Of a DNA stretch of 64,000 bases, positions 22,490-33,129 are shown piece after piece. Where the stretch lies: the NCBI RefSeq assembly GCF_005239225.2, contig NC_133301.1, forward strand, positions 11,470,318 through 11,534,317, read 5' to 3'. This DNA is from Populus alba (lineage: Eukaryota > Streptophyta > Magnoliopsida > Malpighiales > Salicaceae). The position numbers and the translations under genes were made by a program. The notes beneath the pieces were generated by a model, which was not told where the DNA came from, ran no database searches, and worked only from the letters and a program-made list of their open reading frames with translations. Numbering within the stretch: position 1 is the stretch's first letter; each line of letters begins with the position of its first letter.

Positions 22490-25096
22490 AGCACTCCTGC
22501 AAAGTTATATTTTGTATGCCTGTTTTTCAAAGTAAAGACAATCCAGGCCCTTCATCGTTTATTTAGATTTGAGTTGAGACAATCGACAGTCCTCTACGAT
22601 AGGAATATTTCATCCTTTGCTTCAGTTTGATACTGTATCCTTTTGTAATTTCTTACGTGGCCAGGGAAATACAGCTTTCTTTTCTCTTCATCTTTCATGA
22701 AATTCAACAATATATTTCTTTCAGTGCATACCAAGAGGTATTACTATTGAAATAAGCTTGTCGGTAATATCTATATGTAAATATTTAAATTATGACGTGA
22801 TAAATATTACCCCCCCTTTTCTCCTCCCTCATTTCTTTTTCTTCCTCCTTCATTTTTCTTTGCAAAACTAAATAGATCCTCCCTTCTATTTTATCACGAA
22901 TCAAACTCTCTTCACCATAAATTTGGTTACTCCAACACTCAGTTTGTCAATATCTTTATTTTGATTAAAAAAAAATTAGGATTCCTTACATCAAATAAGC
23001 AAAATTACTCCAAATGCCAAAGTCAATCACCGATGAAATTATTTCTTTGGTATATTACAGCGGATAAAATTTTTTTCACGCGCATTGACCATCTGTAAAA
23101 CTATTAGGATTTCGTTTTTACAGATGAGCAGTTTTCTAACAATCTTTTTTTGTTTGTAAATCTGTTGATAAAATATATTTCGATGAAATAATACTGTACA
23201 TACCGACAGAATATTTTTCTAGTCAAACTGCCAAACATGGTAGTGAAAATTTATGGAAGGTGTGGATAAACTCCATGTCATGCCATGGTTAATTATTAGC
23301 AATCATAATTCAGTTTTCTTGAGTTAACGAGGACCGGTTTTTTATGTTATTTTTTTATCTTATTTTGTTCTTCCATATTTAATGAGCTAATTGAGATACA
23401 TGGTTTGTTTCTTTTTTAAAAAACAATACTTTTTCCCCATGTTATTCTAATCATTTTTTTTTATAAAATTTGATCCATCAATTATTATTTTCTATTTTTT
23501 ATCTAATTAAAATAAAGTCATCTTATTTGACCCAGTCAGATCTATAACTTGAGTCGCACATTTTTCTTTCTTTTTTAAAACATGCTTACGATAGTTGAAC
23601 ATCGTTTTTTAGCAAAATAAATAGTTTAGCCCCACAGCGAAATGCGAGTATCAAGGCTAGTTTCATACTAAATATTTTTAAAAAAAAATACAAATTAAGA
23701 CTAATTTTATAATGCCTATGAAGTAACTAGTAACATCTTATTAATTACTCCTTAAACTCATTTTAAAGAAATAAAAAGATACAAGTAGGAGAGAGAAATC
23801 ATTTATCAAAATATTCTTATCATTTTTTTATGGATTATGGATTTTATTTTCTCTTTTTTTCTTGTGTTTGTCTTTATTTTTTTAAGTGTTCCTAAAAAAT
23901 AACTGATAGAATGTCATTAGTTACTCTTTGAATTTATTTTAAAGAAATAAAAAGATACAAGTATGAAAGACAAATTATAAATAAAAATATATTTTTTTTT
24001 TATGGGTTATAAATTTTATTTTTTCTCAAGATGATCCTAAAGTTCCTTCAACACCATAAAATGTTTCTCAAATTAACACCATTGTAAATGTGATTGGATA
24101 TGGGGTATTTATTCAAATATATGTGTCAATAATTTTTTCTAAGATAAAAATATAATTGTTTATTTGAGTTTATCAATTTAAATTTTGGGGAAATGATATA
24201 TAGCACTGCTGATGTGGTGTTCAAATATCACTAAATTGACCATTATACCCCTCATTAATTGAAAATTGAAATCTTCTTCTTTAGAGTTTCTTGCTAACCA
24301 CAAAGAAAGAAGGACACGGATTAACGGCATGGTAATTGTGATTCAATTAGCCTCTGATCTCCGAATAGTTTTCCTTTCGCCACTTTATTATTTTCCCAAA
24401 ATTAAGACCTCTGCGGACAATATCCCTTTCATTTCCATTTCAACCCAAAATCTGGGCCGATGTCATAGCCACTTTCAAAAGCTTAAGCTTAGCCCAAATT
24501 TATTTTAATAAGCAACAATTAACAGAAAATCTAAAATCATAGCCTTCAAACTTTATTTATCTTCAATTACATTTTTTTATGCTCAAATTCATTATCAATT
24601 TATCAAAAATCATTAAGAAGAATCATAATTGAAAGTGCAAAACAAAGAGAAAAAGGGTGGCAGGAAAGAAATCACTTTGTTCCTAATTTTAAATCATAAC
24701 TTTTCAGTCCTTTAATATTTTAAAATTTTAATTGTGGTATAAAAATTTATTTTTATTACTTTTCAGCTCCTAATTGTAAACATGAGAGAAAAGTCTCAGT
24801 TTGCGTCGATTTAACTCACGAAAAGTATAGACATTTTGAGTGTTTTATTGGTATTATAGGTTAAAACTATATTGAAATTTAGGTTTTTAAGTAAAAAAAA
24901 ACCACCATTCTTAATTTTCCAACCACAATTGTATCCAAAATCTAGGGAAAAGTAAGCAACCAAGTCACCTAACTTTATTTTTAAAAAAACAACTTTAAGG
25001 TAAATGACATGCCATCCACTTTTTTTTTCAATTAAAAAAAAAATTAAAGGTCCTTTTGCAAACCTTTTGCAAAATGGACCAAGCCTGGCTTTGCCT
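22490..25096. other. AT-rich intergenic DNA
   Basis: No supportable gene or structured element. Two diverged repeats of an AAGAAATAAAAAGATACAAGTA block occur near 23765 and 23940. Confidence 0.6.
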
Positions 25097-25242
25097 CTAT
25101 CTTATTTTTTTATTTTTTTTAATTGACACCTCTTTTAATTATGTGTGTCTTAAGAAGAGGTGTATATCTATCTTATTTTTTTTATTTTTTTTTAATTGAC
25201 ACCTCTTTTAATTATGTGTGTATCTTAAAAAAAAGGTGTATA
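25097..25242. repeat. Tandem duplication, unit 71 bp, two copies
   Basis: Two adjacent copies (from 25097 and from 25168) of a unit containing AATTGACACCTCTTTTAATT and a GAGGTGTATA end. They differ by a few bases and run lengths. The GACACCTCTT/AAGAGGTGTA parts could also pair as a hairpin. Confidence 0.85.
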
Positions 25243-25670
25243 CCTCTTTTTAATTTATATTTAGATTAATACCTCTTCTCTTTATTTTTTTAGCTTATGT
25301 ATATAGCATTTTTAAATAGTGGTTGTATTTTTAATAATTTTGTATGTATTTAATGTTTAAAAGAGAACATTTTAATTCATCTATAATTTTATTTTTCTTG
25401 TGTTTTATACAAATAAAATTAATTTTTAAAAATAAAAATGATGTATTCTAAGTAAGAAAATGTGATCTTTAAGACCAAAAAAAAATAGCATGTGCTTCAA
25501 AGAAAAGTTGAGGGTAAAAATATCATACCCATCCATCTTTTACTTTTATGATAATAATTATCTTTTTATTTTGAGAATTTAAATGGCATTAGCAGCTCTT
25601 TCTCAGTTTATTGGTTCATACATTAAAAGATTTATTTCGTTTAGCATAAATAGTGTCATTATATTTCTTA

Positions 25671-25877
25671 GTGCTTGTTGGGAGTATGGTAAAGGTTGTT
25701 ATTCAAAAAACTTTTCACTTAAAAATGTATTAAGATAATATTTTATTTTTATTTTTTAAAATTTATTTTTAATATCATCAAATCAAAAAGACTTAAAAAC
25801 ACAAAAAAAAAATAATTGAAGCCAAAAAACATTCAAAAATCTTCAAAAATGTAGTTGGACCGCAATGACAAACACCC
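25671..25877. mobile_element. MITE, 207 bp, with 5-bp target duplication TCTTA
   Basis: The element starts GTGCTTGTTGGGAGTATGG and ends GACCGCAATGACAAACACCC, an imperfect inverted-repeat pair. It is flanked directly by TCTTA on both sides (25666-25670 and 25878-25882). It is the same family and almost the same length as the copy at 12573-12780. Non-coding. Confidence 0.75.
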
Positions 25878-26051
25878 TCTTAATTAAGAGAGTCATGATA
25901 TAGTGAAGCACACTAGCAACATAGTTCTATTTTTCTACTGTGTTAAAAATTAACTTAAGATCCTAGACATGGTGTTGCATTAACATTTTTTTTTATATTT
26001 ATTAATATATATGATTATCACTTTATTTTATTATATGTAAGCACTGATTTT

Positions 26052-27060
26052 TCTATTCACGGTTATATTTTTTTATGTCAAAAAAAAGTGTTAACAACAC
26101 CTACATATTCATTTTTTTGCATTAGAAAAAACTTATTCGACTCGTGGTGAAAAGAGCAGAATGGACATGTTAATATTTTTTTATTTATTGACAAATATAG
26201 TTTGTTTATTTATTTATTTAATTAAATGGTTGCATAAATTTTTTGATTTATAATTAGAATTTTTATATAAAAAAAACGTTGTAGACACTTGCATATTTAT
26301 TATTTAAACTTTGCAACGCTAGCCTCCATTAATTAATGCAAAGCCCATTCTTCTATTCACCAAGCATCATAGTTTAGGTTGATAACAATAACTGAACATG
26401 GAAGGGTTTTTTATTTATAATTATATTTTTTTATATTAAAAAATGTTAATAATATTTATATATTTATTTTTTTGTATTAAAAAAAATTATTTGACTTCTA
26501 GCAAAGAGAGCAGAATAGACACATTAATATATTTTATTTATTTATTTAATTAAATAGTTACATAAATTTTTTGATTTATAATTAGAATTTTTATATAAAA
26601 AAAATGTTGGAGAAATTTGCATATTTATTATTTAGACATGAGTAATAGGTTTGTTACTAAGAGTAGTTTGACTTTGCATGCTAGCTTCCATTAATTAATG
26701 CAAAAGCCCATTCTTCTATTCACAAAGCATCATAGTTTAGGTCTGGTTTTTTATTCATAATTATATTATTTTATGTCTACAACATTTATATATTTATTTA
26801 TTTTATTAAAAACAAGTTATTTGACCCCTACCAAAGCGAGCAAAATAGACACGTTAATATTTTTTTATTTATTAATAGATATAGTTTTTTTTTATTTAAT
26901 TAATGGTTACGAATTTTTACATATTTATTATTTAGACTCAGAATAGTAGATTTTGCTAATAAAAATGGTTTGACTTTGCAAAGCTAGTTTCCGTTAATTA
27001 ATGCAAAGCCTATTTTTCTATTCACCGAGCATCATAGGTCGATAGCAACAACTGAACATT
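26052..27060. repeat. Degenerate tandem array, unit about 300-360 bp
   Basis: The anchor (C/T)TTCTATTCAC(C/G)(A/G)AGCATCATAG and its variants recur near 26052, 26350, 26711 and 27015. They are preceded by CATTAATTAATGCAAAGCCC and followed by AGAGCAGAATAGACACATTA-like and TTTGATTTATAATTAGAATT blocks in the same order. The array stops about 110 bp before the 4CL stop codon, so the gene's 3' region may extend into it. Confidence 0.75.
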
Positions 27061-27172
27061 GAAGGCTCTGAAATCTTCAAGTTAACATATTCTCCTCTCC
27101 CTTTTGAAACCCTTTTGGAGGCCGCTAAGAAAAGAAAAACACATCAGATCCATTTTGCCTCTGAACTTCAAA

Positions 27173-30100
27173 CTAATGCTGGTTTTGCATATTAGGAATC
27201 TGATGTGGAATATCACCGGCAGAAACCCTTGCTCTGAGGTCCTTTCTCAAGATTTTTCCCGATGGGGCCTTGGGGATGGCCTCCGTGAAGAAAACCCGAC
27301 CAATTCTCTTATAAAAGATCACCTATACAGTAAATCATCACACCAATTTAATCATCAAAATGTGTACTGCATAATCCAGAAAGACTGTAAGGGATAAATG
27401 TGTGCTAAATCATCAGACCCGAAAGTATATATTAATTGATTTATCAAATGTTAGTACCTGTTTTGAGATATATTGTTTGATTTCATCCTCGGTGATCTTG
27501 GAACCATTTGATCGCACCACAAAAGCAACCGGAACCTCTCCGGCAGCTTCATCTTTCATGCTGAAACACCCAAAAATTTAAAGAAATGTTACTAATTATA
27601 GATAAATAGATAGACGGTAATTAATGGAAACTACCTAGAAAATAATACGAGAATTATATACGAGAACTCGTTGAATATGTACACATTATTTAATAAACAA
27701 ATACGTAAAATAAGAACTTACGGTACTACAGCAGCATCAGAGATGCTGGGATGAGCAATCAACATTGCTTCAAGCTCAGCAGGTGCTACTTGAAAACCTT
27801 TGTATTTGATCAATTCCTTCAAACGATCCACGATAAAGAGTTCATCTTCATCAATGTATCCAATATCACCCGTGTGCAACCATCCATCTTTGTCTATCGT
27901 CCTTTCAGTGGCCTCAGGATCATTTAGATAACCTACCAAAAGCAATCAGAATTATTCTTTTTTAGGGGAATATTAATTAAATTATTGTTTCCCTTTTTTT
28001 ACAAAAAAAAAAAAAAACATTTCCTTTCAAATGCTTTTCTTTTACTTCCCATTAATTAATTTCTTTTCTTTTTCTTATCTTAGGTAGACTTGTTCACTGA
28101 ATTTACCAAGTTTTAAATTTGCCCTTGTTACAGTACCATCACGACTTAATCTTTCTTAGTAAAATGACTTCATGGGACGACATCAATATATTTGGTTTAA
28201 GTTTCTTTATAATGTTTCTTTATATCTGTTCGTTGCACTTATTTAAGATTTTTTTTTTATTATAATAATGATTATTTTTTAAAATTATTTTAAAAAATTA
28301 TTTTTAACATCATTACATCAAAATAATCTAAAAATACTAAAAAAATTAATAAATAATTTAATTTTTTAAAAAATATTTTTAAATTAAACCAACGTGGGAA
28401 CTCAAACCCAAATACACACCAGTAAGAGTGTGTTTGGCATTGCGGTAGCTGTTGTGGTTGTGGTTTAAAAAAAAGTTGTTTTATAAAAAGTACTTTTAGT
28501 TGAGTTTGGTTTGAAAAAATAGGTGTTTGGTTAAAACTGTGGTTGAAATTGAAGTTGAAGAAAAAAGTAGTTTAATGTGTTTGGTTAAAAATGATTTTAA
28601 AATTGAGGTTATAAAATAATTTTAAAAATATATATTAGTACTTATGATTTTTAATTTAAATATTGTAGATTTAACTATTGCTATTTTATCATGAAATAAA
28701 TCATACTTTATATAAAATATTTTTTATTATTCCATAAAACCATTTATAATTTCATTAAATACGAAATACATCAAACAAAAACTATATTTTTTTATAATAT
28801 TTTTAGCATGTAATAAAATTAGATAAAATATTATCAGGTATAAATTTCACTCTAAACTAATTTTTTTTTTTTAAATGTTAAAAAAAATAACACACTAAGA
28901 AACATAACACACACTAAAAAAAAAAAAAAGACGCAGGCAAGTGAACAGTGCAAGAGAATTATACTGTTCACTGGTTTTTGAGTGAACAGTGCAGTTCTCC
29001 TGCACTGTTCGCATGAACAGTATACACTATATACTGTTCATGTTAATTGCACTGTTCATTGAACAGTGCAATTAACATGAACAGTAAAAAAGCATGAAAT
29101 TGCTGCTTTCCGTTTCCTGCGTTAAAAACGTAAAATTTAAGTGGGGTCCAGTGAACAATAAATTGCTTTTTTTTTTAACCAAACGGCTGCGCGCTGCGTT
29201 TTCCATGAAACGCAGCCGCATAGCCAAACGGTTTCTAAGTAATTAAAATAAGCAGGCTACATTTTCGCATAATCATGTTCACCCTGATCCTTCTCTTTTT
29301 AGTTTTTACTAAAAAAACACTGTAATTAATTAGTAATCATGAGTTATTATTTTCTAGTTGAAAGAAGAGTTTCTGTACTCATGGATCATCTCACAAAGGA
29401 AAATATTTCCCGCTCGGCATGCGTAGTTCATAAATATACAGGTTTACTAAAACAATGTTAAATTTTCGGGACGTAGAAAAGCGTGAAACGAATAAAGGGG
29501 GTGATTATAGTAGTAGCTTTCTGCCTTTCTAAAATATTTTTTATTGAAAAATATTTTTTTTAATTTCTTTTTAATATCAATATATCAAAACTATATAAAA
29601 TTATAAAAATAATTTATTTAAAGTAAAAATAAATCAAAATTTTGTAAAACTTGTACCACTAAATTCTCTATAAAAAAAAAAATAGGTGGAGTAAGAACTA
29701 CGGCCCATCATTTTTAAAAACATAACCCATAACTTGAATAAAGACTTGAAAGCTGTTTTAGACAACTTCATGAGAAAAGCCGCACTAGCAGCCGTGCATA
29801 ACATGGTCAGTGGTGGACATTAGACAGTGATCTATATGTCCCTCTTATCTACTAATTGGTATAAATGGACCCACACCCAAAAATAATCTTTTGATAGCTA
29901 GGGGAAAACAGGGAATTTTTAATAAAATAATTAATTGATAAGTATGTATATGTCTGAATTTTACGGCTTAATTCAGTAATCCAATTATAATTATCTAAAC
30001 GGTTGAAAAATTAAAAAAGGTCCCCAGTTTATGAAACCATACCCTACAAAACATAGTTTTTAGAACCTGGCCGATAGCCAGCCTCATAAAAAATTTAGAT

Positions 30101-32518
30101 TCTAGATTTTAATTGGGTTAATTTTTTAAATTAAAATAATATTATTTTAATAAAAAAAATAAATTAACAAATTACAATCAAGTTTTTCATCTAATTTTAT
30201 CGGTTAACCCATCAAATCAACTTAATTATTTTTCTTCCTCAGCCTAGTCTAGTTTCAGCTTTCAATCAATCGGATTTCAAATCGACGATTAGAGCAGGTC
30301 AAACTTCAAAACTATGGTACAAAGGGTTGGTGAGAACGTTGTACCTAACGTTTTCGTTTCAATTAACGTCGGTAGGGTCATGCTTCTCATTTGCAAATCG
30401 CAAGCATATATACTTTAACGTGCAAATAACTAGAGGAGTCTATTTTATTTTAACGTAATTACTCCCAAATCGATGGAGACTTTCATGACTTTTTCTTTAA
30501 AGTTGTGTGGTACATGAGATTTCGTCGCTTAGAAAGGTTTTACTTTAAAAAAATAAATCCATTTTCCACCCTGAAAGGATAAAATTATTTGAACTGCTTC
30601 AAGTGTTATACTTTACTACTATAGAAATAATAATAAAAAAAAATTCTTGGCTCTCCCAGATTTTTAATCCTGTTGAACATTAATTAATATTCACGATGAC
30701 AACATGCAACGAAGCAAGGAAACGTTATAGAAAAATGGTAGAAATGCGTACCTTTCATTATTTGGCTACCCCTAATGCAAATCTCGCCGGCTTTATTTCG
30801 CGGCTGGGAGTCACCGGTTTCCGGGTCGACAATCTTCATCTCTGCATTTCTAACAACAGTCCCACAGGCGCCAGATTTAACCTCAAAGGGTTCCTTTGCA
30901 AAAGCTAAGCACATTGCTATCACGGGCCCTGCCTCTGTCATTCCATATCCCTACGCATATGAACTTGGAGTGCGTCAATGGGAAAACGAAGAGTTGCATG
31001 TCCTTGTGATTGATTAGTTTATTCGCCCATGACCCCCTGGCCCCAGCAATTAATTTCTTCAAGTGCCACCACTAATTTACAGGGTGTTGAAGTGTGGCCA
31101 TGCCAAACCGATTTGTGGTTGATAACTTTAGTGGGATTATTAATTTTCCTACCCTATCTTTAAATATATATATATATATATATAGAAAATAAAAAACAAA
31201 TCTTAAAAATGAAAAAAGAAAAGGAACTTATCATCTGATATGAATTTTTTTTTTCTATTATTTTTGTGTCTATATATCTTTCTTATGTTGTAAGTATTCT
31301 ATAATTTCAACTTGAGCACCATATAAAATTATCAAATCTAGCACCGAATCTTAAATATCCTGAAACAAACTAAATATTATATAAAAAAACATTGTAATCC
31401 AAGAGTTATTTATAATTTTTTTCTTGTAATGTGGTGTGGAGCTAGAAAAGAAATTATACATATATGAACGATAATCCATGATATAATTATCGTAATATAT
31501 GATATAACTATATACGTACCTGTCCAAGTTTAGCATTAGGCAGCTTAGCCCTGACTGTATCCTCAAGCTCCTTCCCCATCGGTGCTGCGCCAGACAGGAC
31601 TGTCCGGATCGAAGAAAGATCATACTGATCAACGACTGGACTTTTTGCAATTGCCAGAAAGATAGGGGGCACGAGTGGAGCAATTGTCACCTTATATTTC
31701 TGTACAAGGTCCATTAATGCGACCGTCTCGAATTTTTGCATAAGCAAAATTGCTGAACCAGCTCTTAGCCCACAAAGGAATACGGAATTGAGTGAATAGA
31801 TGTGGAACAAAGGCAGTACACAAAGAATCACATCCCTCTCGTGAAAATAGAGATTAGGGTTCTCTCCATCAACTTGTTGTGCCACACTAGTAACAAGCCC
31901 TTTATGAGTCAACATGACACCTTTAGGGAGACCTGTAGTCCCTGACGAATAAGGGAGTGCCACGACATCATCAGGCTTAATCTTGACAGCAGGGATTTCA
32001 TTCTCATCAGAGCTTGTCAACTCCGAGAAATGCAAGCAGTTGTCTGTAAGAGAATCGATGGTCATTATCTTAACGTGGTCGTTTTCTTGAGCAAACTGTT
32101 GCACTTTCTCGGCGAAAGCTGCTTGTGTTATTATCAGCTTTGCCTTTGAAGCTGTTGCTTGTTTTGCGATCTCAGCTGAAGTATAAAAAGGGTTTCCAGT
32201 TGAGCTAATAGCGCCAATGAACGACGCTCCAAGAAATGCAAAAACAAATTCTGGCGAGTTTTGGAGCAAGAGCAATATAACATCGCCTTGTTGGAGGCCT
32301 AACCTGTAGAGGCCAGAGGCAACTTTGCGTGATGTGAGCTCAACATCCGCATAAGTGTAGATATCACCGGTCGGGCCATTGATCAAGCAAGGGTTGTCTT
32401 TGAATTGGGAAAGCTTTTCGAAGCAGTAAGTGTGTAAAGGGAGGTGGTTTGCGATATAGATATCAGGGAGTTTGGACCTGAAAATGAATTCTTTTGCTTG
32501 ATCCTTATTGGCCTCCAT
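27173..32518 (-). CDS. 4CL: 4-coumarate:CoA ligase (4CL)
   Basis: Five exons, all with GT-AG introns and matching phases: 31520-32518, 30752-30950, 27722-27932, 27458-27560 and 27173-27322. Together they encode 553 residues, normal for 4CL. The enzyme activates 4-coumarate and related cinnamates to CoA esters through an adenylate, the branch step to monolignols and flavonoids. The AMP-binding Box [12 protein letters not shown] spans 191-201 and Box II GEICIRG spans 388-394. LPLFHIYS (235-242) and [10 protein letters not shown] (334-343) supply pocket residues. HTGD (419-422) and the hinge [13 protein letters not shown] (435-447) precede the C-terminal SGK lysine (527) in [11 protein letters not shown]. 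All key residues are present, so I expect an active cytosolic enzyme. Intron 3 is long (2.8 kb) and carries a transposon. Full agreement with class-I poplar 4CLs is my reading; exact paralogue unknown. Confidence 0.96.
28426..29237. mobile_element. Non-autonomous inverted-repeat element in 4CL intron 3
   Basis: The left end is GAGTGTGTTTGGCATTGCGG. The right end, read inverted, is TAGAAACCGTTTGGCTATGCGG, so the ends pair over GTTTGGC..TGCGG. AGTAA flanks both sides (28421-28425 and 29238-29242) as a possible 5-bp target duplication. The subterminal parts repeat TGTTTGGTTAAAA, and the middle holds a hairpin array. It has no transposase frame. The termini match those of the 207-bp MITEs, so these may be long and short forms of one family. 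Confidence 0.65.
28941..29085. repeat. Serial hairpin array built on TGAACAGT / ACTGTTCA
   Basis: Nine occurrences of GAACAGT or ACTGTTC arranged as four consecutive inverted pairs. The last is a perfect palindrome: 26-base arms at 29033-29058 and 29060-29085 around one central base. It lies in a transcribed intron, so it can fold in the pre-mRNA. Confidence 0.9.
29500..29665. repeat. AT-rich MITE-like repeat copy in 4CL intron 3
   Basis: T/A arms around a TATCAATATATCAAAACTAT core. A similar partial copy lies at about 28250-28390 in the same intron. Confidence 0.4.
30053..30315. repeat. Inverted-repeat element, ATAGTTTTNAGACC family, in 4CL intron 3
   Basis: The left end ATAGTTTTTAGAACCTGGCC and the right end, inverted ATAGTTTTGAAGTTTGACC, form terminal inverted repeats. 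It is about 263 bp, non-coding, with a polymorphic AT-rich middle. Related copies lie at 40148 and 47418. Confidence 0.6.
31164..31184. repeat. TA microsatellite in 4CL intron 1
   Basis: Short pure AT/TA run. Confidence 0.85.
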
Positions 32519-32615
32519 GTTTGGAAAGAGAGAGAAATGAAAGAGAGATTTTTTTTCTGTTTTTTTTTTTGAAGCAAAGAAGGTAAGTGTTTGGTTTTGC
32601 CTCTAGGTTGAGGTG

Positions 32616-32623
32616 ATATATAA
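32616..32623 (-). promoter_or_regulatory. TATA box, 4CL
   Basis: TTATATAT on the gene strand, about 100 bp before the ATG at 32518. The position is typical for a plant core promoter. Confidence 0.65.
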
Positions 32624-32671
32624 GGAGGTGATGATAGAGGATAGAACTGGTGAGAGGGAGTTGATGGGAAT

Positions 32672-32676
32672 TTTAT

Positions 32677-32720
<44 letters not shown>
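32672..32720. repeat. TA microsatellite in the 4CL promoter
   Basis: A long TA run starting about 155 bp before the 4CL start codon, between the TATA box and the AC-like motif. It is likely length-variable. Confidence 0.9.
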
Positions 32721-32723
<3 letters not shown>

Positions 32724-32930
32724 GGCTCCAATAAATTGGTTGCCATGTGTTATAGGATAGGATTTTAAAGATGTTTTTTATCATAATCTTTTTGATCGCC
32801 TAATTTGAATTCTTTTAAAAAATAGTAGAAAATGGAGATCGGTGAGTGAGGAGTATAATAGGTGAAGTAGGTGCGTGCGCATGTTACGTTTTTGACTGGA
32901 AGACAACACCCATATGCCAAGTAGGATGAC

Positions 32931-32937
32931 ACCTACC
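32931..32937 (+). promoter_or_regulatory. AC element (ACCTACC), candidate MYB site of 4CL
   Basis: An exact match to AC-I, the MYB-bound motif of phenylpropanoid and lignin gene promoters. It lies about 415 bp upstream of the 4CL ATG, in opposite orientation to the gene. A related ACCTACTTCACCTA stretch lies on the gene strand near 32860-32873. The motif is short, so chance is possible. Confidence 0.45.
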
Positions 32938-33129
32938 ACCACCTTGTCCTTTAATCAGCCGGAGATGGATGGGCATTATGCTGGTAATGATAGACACCGC
33001 CTCTCACCTCCTCCGATGGCCACAATATATCCCCTCTTTAAGAAACTAACCACCGAGAAAAAAAAAGGTAAAGATAAAAGACAATCAAATACAAACAACA
33101 GAAAACGAAAAAAATGTGTGTATACATAA

